Source of the DNA: Hyalella azteca
Taxonomy: Eukaryota; Arthropoda; Malacostraca; Amphipoda; Hyalellidae
Length of the DNA: 64,000 bases
NCBI RefSeq assembly: GCF_000764305.2
Contig: NW_025934994.1
Coordinates: forward strand, 124,001-188,000
Direction: 5' to 3'
The notes under the pieces were generated by a model. The model worked only from the letters and a program-made list of their open reading frames with translations. It had not been told where the DNA came from and made no database searches. The position numbers and the translations under genes were made by a program. Each line of letters opens with the position of its first letter. Positions within the stretch are counted from its first letter, which is position 1. Of the stretch, positions 26,701 through 34,610 are shown piece by piece.

Positions 26701-29700
26701 GGGCGCGTCGCTCATCGTCAAGATGTTGAACGACATCTACACCGCCTTCGATATCCTCACCGACCCCAGCCGCAACCCCAACGTCTATAAGGTGACTAGA
26801 CCCCAGCCGCAACTCCAACGTCTATAAGGTGACTAGACTCCAGCCGCAACCCCAACGTCTATAAGGTGACTAGACCCCAGCCGCAACCCCAACGTCTATA
26901 AGGTGACTAGACAGTCTGTCTGTCTGTCTGTCTGTCCGTGACATCACGTTTTCGTCGACGAGAAAATGCGCTCTCTATCACTCACTTCAGTGAGTACTGA
27001 GTTATATTTTTTCAAATAATTAATCATGCTGTAGCATGTTTTGCCTCGATGTATTGATATAATGCAGTAAACACAAGATATAGTTGGTCTGCCTATGTAG
27101 TGTTAAGATGAAGATGAAGTATTTCTCGAGAAACAATTTTAGTGCCCGGGCGTTATCTTAAAATGTTTAAATTATGAATTTATGGTTCTGGCACCTGTTA
27201 TAATTATAAAATAATCATTGATAAAAATATAAGGAAAATAACCTGACATGTTTTTTAACGAAGTAATGAAGCAATAATATTATCATTGTATATTTGAACC
27301 GAAAAAAATGAATTTGTATTCTATGTGTTGTAGTGCTAGATTATGCCAATGAAATCAATTTCGATTATATTTTATTTATTTTTTTTTCGAACGCTCAACA
27401 TCAATGAATAAATTGAGTTAAACATATGCAACGTGCATATTACTGCGTGCGTCTCGCAATTATTATTATTGACCAGGTCTGAGGAAATGGTTAGCCAAGG
27501 CTTTGGTATATATTTAACTGTACTTGATGGAGGCTGTTGTCATGTCTGTTAAAGTGGTCAGCCATGTCTGAGGGAAGCAGGTAGCCATGTCTGAGGGAAG
27601 CAGGTAGCCATGTCTGAGGGAAGCAGGTAGCCATGTCTGAGGGAAGCAGGTAGCCATGTATAAGGGAAGCAGGTAGCCATGTCTGAGGGAAGCCTGTCTC
27701 TTATACACATCTAGATGTGTATAAGAGACAGGTCTAGACCCCAGCCGCAACCCCAACGTCTATAAGGTGACTAGACCCCAGCCGCAACCCCAGCGTCTAT
27801 AAGGTGACTAGACCCCAGCCGCAACCCCAGCGTCTATAAGGTGACTAGACCCCAGCCGCAACCCCAGCGCCTATAAGGTGACTAGACTCCAGCCGCAATC
27901 CCAACCGCTCTAAGGTGTCGCGACTGCGGCTGTAAGGATCATGAGGCTGATGGCAGACGTAGCTAGCCTCTTTGAGGCTTGTGCTATACATCGCCAGGCG
28001 CTATGAGGCTCATGCTAGTGGTAGAGCTCCTCTATGAGGCTCATATGGTAGTGGTAGAGCTCCTCTTTGAGGCTCATGGCAGTGGTAGAGCTCCTCTTTG
28101 AGGCTCATGGTAGTGGTAGAGCTCCTCTTTGAGGCTCATGGCAGTGGTAGAGCTCCTCTTTGAGGCTCATGGTAGTGGTAGAGCTCCTCTTTGAGGCTCA
28201 TGGTAGTGGTAGAGCTCCTCTTTGAGGCTCATGGTAGACTTAGCCAGCCTGTTTGAGGCTCTTTTTGGTTATCGTAACAAGTTCGACGTCGCGTTGTGGG
28301 GCAAATGAATTCAAGATTTTCTTCCATTCAATTTAACTTCATGATAAATTTGGCTTAAAGATAAAATTTACAAATTGTGTTATCGTTATTGATGTATCAC
28401 TCAAGCAAAGTTATATCAATTTATTATTGTAGCTAGCTAAAAATCTATAAATTTTCGTGTTACATTTTTCTCCGTTCATTTGGGATTTTTTTTTTTCATT
28501 TCTAGATTCTAGATTCTGGATCTTGTTATTGCATAAGGAAAATTTTGATAACCTAGATAGGAATATCTCGGATCTTGCTTATCAAATGAATATTCCTAAC
28601 AATATTTTCTGTCATTTGTGTATTAATAATGTTCCAATCCCGTTTTTCTGTTCTCCGTGTCGCCCCCCTTTGGCCGTACTCCAACCGCACCTTGGCCGTA
28701 CACCGCTCATTCCTTGGCCGTAATTCGCCCGTCCCTTGGCCGTACTCCACTCGACCCTTGGCCATATTCCACTCGCTTTTCGGGCGTACTCCAACCGCAC
28801 CGTGGCCGTACACGCGGCATTTCAGGGCTTGCACTTATCAAATGCTTGTGACTTTATTTTGCTTAGTTTTATTTTGTTTTTAATCTATGCTCACTCCTTG
28901 GCCGTAATTCGCCCGTCCCTCGGCCGCACGTCGCCGTGTACGGCAGGTGGAGACGGTGGGCGACAAGTACATGGCCGTTAGCGGCCTGCCTGAGCCCTGC
29001 GAGTTCCACGCGCGCTGCATCGGCCGCCTGGCGCTCGACATGATGGACCTGGCCGCCTCAGTGATGGTGGACGGCGAGCCTGTGGTGAGTGGTGAGTGAG
29101 TGGTGAGTGAGTGGTGACATGAGAGTGAGTGGTGAGTGAGTGGTGAGTGAGTGGTGAGTGAGTGATGAGTGAGTGGTGAGTGAGAGTGGTGAGCGGGGGC
29201 CAGCTCTATCCAACGTAACAATGAATTACTTCACTCACTACCAAATTTCAAAACATATTACAAATTATTCACTGTAGTTAATGATGTTTGCATCGTCTTG
29301 CAGCGCATCACCGTAGGCATTCACTCCGGCGAAGTGGTGACCGGGGTTATAGGCCAGCGCATGCCGCGCTACTGCCTCTTCGGTAACACAGTCAACCTCA
29401 CCAGCCGAACTGAGACCACCGGCGAGAAGGGCAGAGTCAACGTGTCCGATGACGCCTACAGGTCGGTTTGCTTTTGTGAATATTAGATGAATTTCGGAAT
29501 TTTCTATATTTAAAAAATGCATACATTTGCCACACTGAGACCAAGAAGGAGAAAGGCAGAATCAAGGTGTCCGATGACGCTTACAGGTGCGTTTACTTAA
29601 ACTTTTTATGAATATTATATGAAGTTCGTAATTTTCTATATTTAAAAATGTATATGTCTTTCTTGTTCTTCCGTTTGCTTAAACTTTTGCTTAAACTTTT

Positions 29701-30971
29701 GTCCGTTTTGTCCTTTTGTTTAATGTCCGTTTGCTTAAACTCTGTATATATGGATGTTAGATAGAATTTCATAATTTTCAATTTTTAAAAAATGTTCACC
29801 GGCCGCACTGAGATCAAGGGAGAGAAAGGCAAGGTAAATTATTCCGATGACGCTCTCAAGTCAATGTAGTTATAACTTTTATGAAAATAAGGAAAGATAT
29901 TGTTAGTATGTTGTTAGTACATCCAAAAGTTGAAGTATTTTATGCATATTAGATAGAGATATCCTATCCAATGTTCAAAAATATTCATAAAATATATAAA
30001 CGCATTTTACAGTTTAATATTTTAGGATTATTTTTTCTTTCTACTAACCGGAAATAATATTTATTCAATTTATTACACCATTGAGAGAGTTTAAAAAAAT
30101 TATTATTTTGGATAAAACATCTTGTAAATTCAAGCCATTATCTTTCCTACTGAAGTGCCTTTAGTCCATGGTGACTGAGAAGATATAATTATTCTTAAAT
30201 TTCTATAATATCATTTTATTTTATTTTTATTTTTATCTAGTTTAGATCAATTTTTCTGATCTTTTCGAGTCACCCCCGATAATGATAGGCTATGCGCATT
30301 GCGCTCGCGAGATAATTCATAATAATATGCGTTTAAAAATTGTTTTTTAAAGACAACACTTCTAAAGAATCCAGTGTCTCTGATGTTACACATGTACAAT
30401 GAAATTCTAATTTTATTTTAATACATTTAACAAAATAAATTTTACATTTTTTAGTACATTGTCACTAAATTAAATACCATTGCGTGCGTTTCATCTATAG
30501 ATCTCTAGAAAATGTTTCAGGAGTAGACAAAAACAACTTTATTGCATACAAATACTATTATCGATTTGGGTGCAAATAGAGTATATTCGAAGATTATAAT
30601 TATAGTCGATATGCATTTGTTTTCAAGATCAATTAAGTTACAAGATAATTACGTGATGCAAGTTCGATTAATAATCAGAGAATGCATTTGATTACAGTTT
30701 TCAGGGAGTCGATCAATTGACGTTGGTAGATTAAAAGTACTTAGAATTAGATACTGCCATCTAATTCTAATTACTCTATGCTATAATTCTGCATTGGTTT
30801 CGTTTCTTGTGATAAAATAATTCAAAATTCATCAAATTTTCCAGGCATTTCCAAATGGACGTCAACTACGACCCTGAATTCGAGTTCACCTCTCGAGGGG
30901 AAGTCGTCATGAAAGGCGCGAAGAAGCCTATGCAAGTTTGGTTCTTGAGCCGAAAAACTGATCAAGATTGA
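17706..30971 (+). CDS. Gycbeta100B: Soluble guanylate cyclase beta-1 subunit (complete)
   Basis: Haem subunit of the nitric-oxide receptor cyclase, which makes cGMP in the cytosol as a heterodimer with an alpha subunit. Coding exons: 17706-17708, 18279-18352, 19274-19374, 20213-20331, 20934-21089, 22928-23084, 23439-23593, 24717-24860, 25194-25447, 25964-26064, 26655-26791, 28947-29084, 29304-29461, 30845-30971. All have GT/AG borders and join in phase to 607 residues (mammalian beta-1 is about 619). Residues 2-185 form the H-NOX domain: haem ligand His105 (LDALHDHL), Tyr135-x-Ser137-x-Arg139, Cys78 and Cys122. The PAS-like region covers about 200-350 and the coiled-coil helix about 350-388. 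The cyclase domain starts near 395, with Glu469, Cys537, Asn544 and Arg548. FSGVVGF lacks the metal-binding Asp, as expected for beta rather than alpha. The first exon, ATG directly before GTGAGA, is inferred; His105 numbering supports it. Intron 11 holds an assembly artefact. Confidence 0.93.
18880..19265. repeat. 31-bp minisatellite in cyclase intron 2
   Basis: About twelve units of tgtgaacgctctgctaactg followed by atagtacgtga. The array ends only some 10 bases before the acceptor of exon 3 at 19274, so it replaces the usual polypyrimidine region. Confidence 0.95.
20448..20940. repeat. Degenerate repeat seeded on the exon 5 acceptor
   Basis: About nine diverged copies of agaacctggtaacagttgcc, spaced 40-75 bases apart, fill the second half of intron 4. 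Each carries AG|AACCTGG, the same bases that form the acceptor and first codons of exon 5 at 20932-20940. Confidence 0.75.
21055..21432. repeat. 29-bp minisatellite seeded on the exon 5 donor
   Basis: Units of gtgagtacattgttattggc plus atcgtcaag. The first unit straddles the real exon 5 end (IVIGIVK followed by GTGAGT). Each complete later copy repeats the last six codons of the exon and an intact donor. Toward the right the array decays to gtgatggtgagtcaag units. Confidence 0.95.
21433..22548. other. Body of cyclase intron 5
   Basis: AT-rich intron sequence between two minisatellites. No exon or RNA gene recognised. Confidence 0.5.
22549..22910. repeat. 43-bp minisatellite in cyclase intron 5
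   Basis: About eight units beginning gttaatttgagcagctgtat and containing ctattataaacatgtacact. The array ends some 20 bases before the exon 6 acceptor at 22928. Confidence 0.95.
23555..23935. repeat. 42-bp repeat seeded on the exon 7 donor
   Basis: Copies of caacgaactcttcgacgtgg followed by tgagcataactggtctctaatt. The first copy is the genuine end of exon 7 (INELFDV then GTGAGC at 23594). At least six diverging copies continue into intron 7, most keeping the GTGAGC or GTGAGT donor. Confidence 0.9.
24265..24716. repeat. 72-bp repeat seeded on the exon 8 acceptor
   Basis: Two full upstream copies (24547-24618, 24619-24690) of a 72-bp unit whose third member contains the real acceptor and exon 8 start. 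Each copy has ttccatcag|gtgcggccgccc and then an exon-like piece. The upstream copies read gagttgacttaa where the exon reads gagttgactttc, so using their acceptors brings an in-frame stop. A short older fragment (catggagttgacttaa) lies near 24275. Confidence 0.95.
26058..26206. repeat. 50-bp repeat seeded on the exon 10 donor
   Basis: Three copies, at 26058, 26108 and 26158, of tctcaggtgaacagcggcca followed by taacagccttata. The first is the true exon 10 end (TCA G|GTGAAC). Confidence 0.9.
26330..26590. repeat. Simple-sequence stretch in cyclase intron 10
   Basis: Degenerate accatcac/tcatcatcacc repeats at 26330-26410, and ttctattctattctattac with neighbouring pyrimidine runs at 26510-26590. 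Confidence 0.7.
26762..26910. repeat. 37-bp repeat seeded on the exon 11 donor
   Basis: Units of ccccagccgcaaccccaacg plus tctataaggtgactaga. The first is the genuine end of exon 11 (NPNVYK then GTGACT at 26792), followed by three copies in intron 11. More copies occur at 27733-27915. Confidence 0.95.
26911..27015 (+). repeat. Dispersed repeat family A, partial copy
   Basis: Begins in (tctg)n, then gtccgtgacatcacgttttc, gtcgacgagaaaatgcgctc and a near-palindrome actcacttcagtgagt, ending in gagttatatttttt. Same order as copies at 36879, 38752 and 40203; the left end with gcgcattttctcatttatgg is missing here. Confidence 0.8.
27563..27693. repeat. 23-bp minisatellite, locus 2
   Basis: Six units of atgtctgagggaagcaggta plus gcc (one reads atgtataaggg), the same unit as at 1910-2143. 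The array stops exactly at the adapter sequence. Confidence 0.95.
27694..27731. other. Tn5/Nextera adapter dimer (assembly artefact)
   Basis: CTGTCTCTTATACACATCT (27694-27712) is followed directly by its reverse complement AGATGTGTATAAGAGACAG (27713-27731). This is the hyperactive Tn5 mosaic end used in library preparation, here head to head. It is not native DNA and marks a chimeric join in intron 11 of the cyclase gene. The exons on either side still join in phase. Confidence 0.97.
27732..27920. repeat. Second block of the exon 11 donor repeat
   Basis: Five copies of the 37-bp unit (ccccagccgcaaccccagcg, then tctataaggtgactaga) begin straight after the adapter. They share substitutions (cagcg for caacg) that separate them from the block at 26762-26910. 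Confidence 0.95.
27990..28245. repeat. 31-bp minisatellite in cyclase intron 11
   Basis: About eight units of agtggtagagctcctctttg plus aggctcatggt. The first units differ slightly (ctatgaggct). Confidence 0.95.
28665..28946. repeat. Degenerate 20-25-bp repeat next to exon 12
   Basis: Repeats of ccttggccgtactccaaccg and variants (taattcgcccgtcccttggc), interrupted by AT-rich DNA at about 28835-28890. They continue to the exon 12 acceptor at 28946. Confidence 0.85.
29082..29195. repeat. Donor-derived (GTGAGTGA)n repeat after exon 12
   Basis: The exon 12 donor GTGGTGAGT at 29082-29090 leads into an array of gtggtgagtgagtggtgagt units. Nearly every unit contains GGTGAGT, a consensus 5' splice site. 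Confidence 0.9.
29525..29870. repeat. Two decayed copies of the exon 13 end plus donor
   Basis: The sequence at 29530-29588 copies the last 60 or so bases of exon 13, including gtgtccgatgacgc and the junction TACAG|GTGCGT, and is followed by the same intron start. A more decayed copy lies at 29800-29862 (attccgatgacgctctcaag). Tandem duplication units are therefore roughly 120 and 270 bases. Confidence 0.85.
29871..30844. other. Rest of cyclase intron 13
   Basis: AT-rich intron without recognised features other than the dispersed repeat at 30325-30425. Confidence 0.5.
30325..30425. repeat. Dispersed repeat, copy 2
   Basis: Matches 1670-1775 in the same orientation: aataatatgcgtttaaaaat, then tttttaaagacaacacttc and atgtacaatgaa. 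Confidence 0.75.
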
Positions 30972-31345
30972 ATCTAACCTAACATAAAATATGACATACC
31001 TCCACATCACGTAAGGCATGTTTATATACTCAGCCGAAAAACTGATCAAGATTGAACCTAATCTAACTTAACTTAACCTTAACTATGAAATTCCTCACAT
31101 CATGCAAGACATGTTTATTTCTCGAGCCGAAAAACTGGTCAAGATTGAACCTAACCTAACTTAACCTAACCTATCCTAACCTAACCTAATCTACGACATT
31201 CCTCCGCATCATGTAAGACATATGAACATTTCATGAATAGGAAAACTGATCAAGTTAGAACGTAAACTTTGGATAAACTTCACTGAATGTTAGACACTTT
31301 CATTTTCTAAACTGAAAACTAATCAAAATTGAATGTAAACTTTGA
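30949..31345. repeat. About 90-bp repeat seeded on the end of the cyclase coding region
   Basis: The last codons and stop (agccgaaaaactgatcaaga, then ttga) recur at 31032, 31125, 31237 and 31310 with growing divergence, each followed by cctaac-rich DNA and a catgtttat block. The array lies in the 3' untranslated region. Confidence 0.9.
31149..31192. repeat. Short interstitial CCTAA tract
   Basis: Seven imperfect cctaac units (cctaacttaacctaacctat and onward). CCTAA is the complement of the arthropod telomere unit TTAGG. It arose inside the 3'-UTR repeat above, so a slippage origin is as likely as a telomeric one. Confidence 0.6.
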
Positions 31346-31454
31346 AAAACTTTCATCTCAGTTTAGGCATGCTTATCGCTAAGCTGTACCGCTGAGTATA
31401 GGGCAAGTTTAACGCCTCAATATGTAGCAAATTTCAGCCTAAGATAATGAACTT

Positions 31455-31680
31455 TTCAGAACATTCGATGCCATTTAGGCACAGAATATTCGACGCTATT
31501 TATGGAAAGAATGTTAGATGCTTTTTATGCAGAGAAAATTTAAAGGTATTTATACTCAATGTATTCGATGCTATTAATTCACAGAGAATTCAATGCGCCT
31601 TATACTCAGAATATCCGATGCTATTAATGCACAAAATGTTCTTTGCAATGTATTTTCATGATATTCGATCCTGATTATGT
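31455..31680. repeat. Degenerate 30-35-bp repeat
   Basis: About six to seven diverged units around attcgatgctatttatgcac, downstream of the cyclase stop codon. Confidence 0.65.
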
Positions 31681-31846
31681 TCAAGTATCGACTGAATTTA
31701 TTAAATATTAATAATATCTGTCTCTTTCAGTAAATGTTCAAGCTCGATAAAATGTATAAAGGTAACAATTTTATTGGAAGGTATAAATTTAATGTGAAAG
31801 TGTGCATTAGATCAGTGCAAATTACTATTAAGCCTCACTCATGTTG

Positions 31847-31915
31847 AATAAATATCCTGATATAGGTCATCAGCCTTATTAGGAACGTCTAATGTTGATT
31901 GTTAGATGTAATAAA
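31847..31915 (+). terminator. Candidate polyadenylation signals of the cyclase gene
   Basis: AATAAA occurs at 31847-31852 and 31910-31915, about 0.9 kb after the stop codon. Which is used cannot be decided from sequence; in AT-rich DNA the hexamer is common. Confidence 0.3.
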
Positions 31916-32104
31916 ATGCTGATTAAATCGAGGCATTAAAGTTTCTTTGGAACTCCGTACGACTTGCATGCACCTCCTAATTGTATTAAACAAAACAATA
32001 TGATAGTTCAATATAGGATAAAGTAACACATGATACTTTGAAAAATAGCATCATTCCCACTATATTTATAAATGTTTCATATTTTATGTTAATGTCTTAA
32101 TATT

Positions 32105-32700
32105 AGCAAAACATTTCAGACCGAAGAACAAGTACCATGCAGTAAATAAGACGACACATGATCGAGTAGACCTGTAATCACTTCGTTGATAAGCTAAAGT
32201 TTATTTTTTTGAAAAGTTACATATTTTGCATTTTTAAACTTGCCTTGGTTGAAGCTTTAGGTCGGCGTTGAGTTCAGACAGCGAGTCAGTATTTTCCATG
32301 GGTATGAAATTTTATTGAAAACTTTTTTATTTTTTTAAGTACCAGTAAAGAAGATGACACATTATCGAGTAGATCTGTAATCACCTCCTTGATATTATAT
32401 TGCAAATTTTTTTTTTATTTTTTTATGTACCAGTAAATAAGAGGACACATGATCGAGTAGATCTGTAGTCACTTCGTTGATATTATATTGCAAATTTTTT
32501 TTATTTTTTTTAAGTACCAGTAAAGAAGATGACACATGATCGAGTAGATCTGTAATCCCTTCGTTGCTAAATTAAATTTTTGTTTTAAGTTACAAATTTC
32601 AAATTTCTAAAGTTGCCTTGGTTGAAGCTTTAGGTCGACGTTGAGTTGTGACCGCGTGTCAATATTTTCCATGGGCACGAAATTTTATTGCCGTGACCGA
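32105..32700. repeat. Nested tandem duplication
   Basis: A block with gacacatgatcgagtagatc and tgtaatcacttcgttgat occurs four times (32150, 32353, 32441, 32530). The flanking block ccttggttgaagctttaggt with ttttccatgggtatgaaatt occurs twice (32243, 32615). Together they form a larger duplication of about 370 bases enclosing a shorter 90-bp array. Confidence 0.85.
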
Positions 32701-34106
32701 ATTGCCGTTGAACGCGCGCCATGCGACACGCCTAGCATCAACTGATGCCACATTTTGCATCGGTAGAAAGTCGTAGTTTTGATTTCACTTTCTTATGAAG
32801 ATCAAATGAAAAGTGAAATCACACGTTTTCGTCATTTTTAGGTCCACCAACTCGAAGAAATTCAGAAGATTCAACTCAGAATATTTTGAGTCGGAATGGA
32901 AACATAGAAACGATGAGGTAAAACTAGTTTAATTATTTCAGACATGAACGGCCTATGAACAAAAAAACTCTATTTTTTTTATTTTCGCATCCATGCGAAA
33001 TGGGGCTGGAAAATATTTTATTTTTATTAAACCCGGTTAAAACAACGTAGCTAAATGAATGAAACTTTGAGCTCGTGAAGATAGAAATGCAGTTCATGAA
33101 ATTCGTGGAGCGATTTGCACGAAGGTGTACTACAAAAATGATCATTATTCTTTCGTACTGTAACGAATATTTATAATGCAAATATTTTAACTCACGATAG
33201 TCACTCAAAAGTACAGTAGAATGCACGGTATCGTATAAATGAGCTACATCCCCATTCAGCATGAATTAAACGGCGTGAAGTTGTCAGTCACACGTACATA
33301 AATGAATATGTTTTAGCTAAGACATGTCGCATGAAATGAAGATAGAAGTGTAAGTAAAATGTATGAACAGTTTCTGATGCACTTAACCTTCGTCCGCTTT
33401 ATTTCTCGAGCAAGTTTTATCAATGTATTTTTTAAAATATATAAATGAATCACATTATAAAATTTTAATGATACCCTATGTTGTTTTAATATAAAATGAT
33501 TGAATAAATATTTAAAAACCTTAATTAAATTTGAATGATTTCATTTACTGCACCCAATCAAATTCATGTCTTGGAAAATTTTATAAAATATAATATTTTT
33601 ATATGCAATATTCCACATTACGCGCCAACCATATTCATTTTTAAGAGGATTTTACATTAATTAATGACCGCAAGTCTTCCATGTATTTTCGTATTTTACT
33701 GTACATATTCCTAGCAGAGAGATTAATTCAATAATGTTTAACTTGTATGTTTTTTGTGATTGATTTCCAGATACATAATATATGCGGTATTTCCACGTAC
33801 GAGTTCATATCAGGATTTTTCCATGATTTTCAAGATAGCTTTAAATACGTAAAAGTTTCTCGCGGCAAAGTTAAAACAAAATAAACGCAAATAACGCTAA
33901 ATGCAGTTTAAACTTAACAACATTAGAAATATTTCAAAACATTTTATTAACTAACATTAATTAATAACGAAATAAATAAAAAAAATTGATGCACAAGCTG
34001 TGCAAGTAAGAACAAGCTGTTAGGACATTTGTTTACCAACTTTCAATGGGAGTTCCAGCTTAAGCAAGATTTCACTTACAGCCTTTATCGATTATTGGAT
34101 GTGCTT
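32701..34106. other. No recognised gene
   Basis: AT-rich sequence with no supported feature. Confidence 0.45.
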
Positions 34107-34170
34107 TCATGAAACGCCTTCATCAACATCATGAAACGCCTTCATCAACATCATGAAACGCCTTCATCAT
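34107..34170. repeat. 22-bp tandem repeat
   Basis: Three units of catgaaacgccttcatcaac plus at. Confidence 0.9.
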
Positions 34171-34592
34171 ACCTGCTCAGAATTCACGTAACAAATCGAT
34201 CGCTAGCTGCATAGTTGTGCGTGGAAATTTACTACATCAACAAGGTGCAAGATAGCGTAATATAGATTCATTAAACTGTGGCTTGAAGCGCAATGAGGAA
34301 ATAAATTGTATGCCTTTTTGAGTGGGCATTTTATAGAATATTTGTTCAATTTTTTCTTTTATTATTTGGGAATCAAGTTTTGATCAAATGGCGAAGCGTT
34401 CTTCCGTAAAGGTTAAATTGCCTCCAGTGAAACTTTATTATGCATTCTTTCCATTGATATGACAGCCAAAAAATATATGTAAAGAAAAATCATGTGCAAA
34501 TTTAGCCACGTATAAAAGTGCTTAAGAATCGTGCATATATGTGCTCCTTATGATTCTCAATAACTAAGGGTGTTGTACAAATTAATGCTTAT

Positions 34593-34598
34593 TTTATT
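34593..34598 (-). terminator. Candidate polyadenylation signal
   Basis: AATAAA on the minus strand, only 12 bases past the stop codon of the secreted-protein gene. Its use would give a very short 3' UTR. Confidence 0.35.
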
Positions 34599-34610
34599 AA
34601 CTGACTCAAT

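Noticed and set aside
27514..27756. Minus-strand 80-codon frame containing [11 protein letters not shown]
   Set aside because: Runs through the Tn5 adapter dimer and the 23-bp minisatellite. The peptide is a known adapter artefact.
28553..28981. Several overlapping frames on both strands
   Set aside because: Products of the ccttggccgtactcc repeat. None has splice structure beyond the true exon 12.
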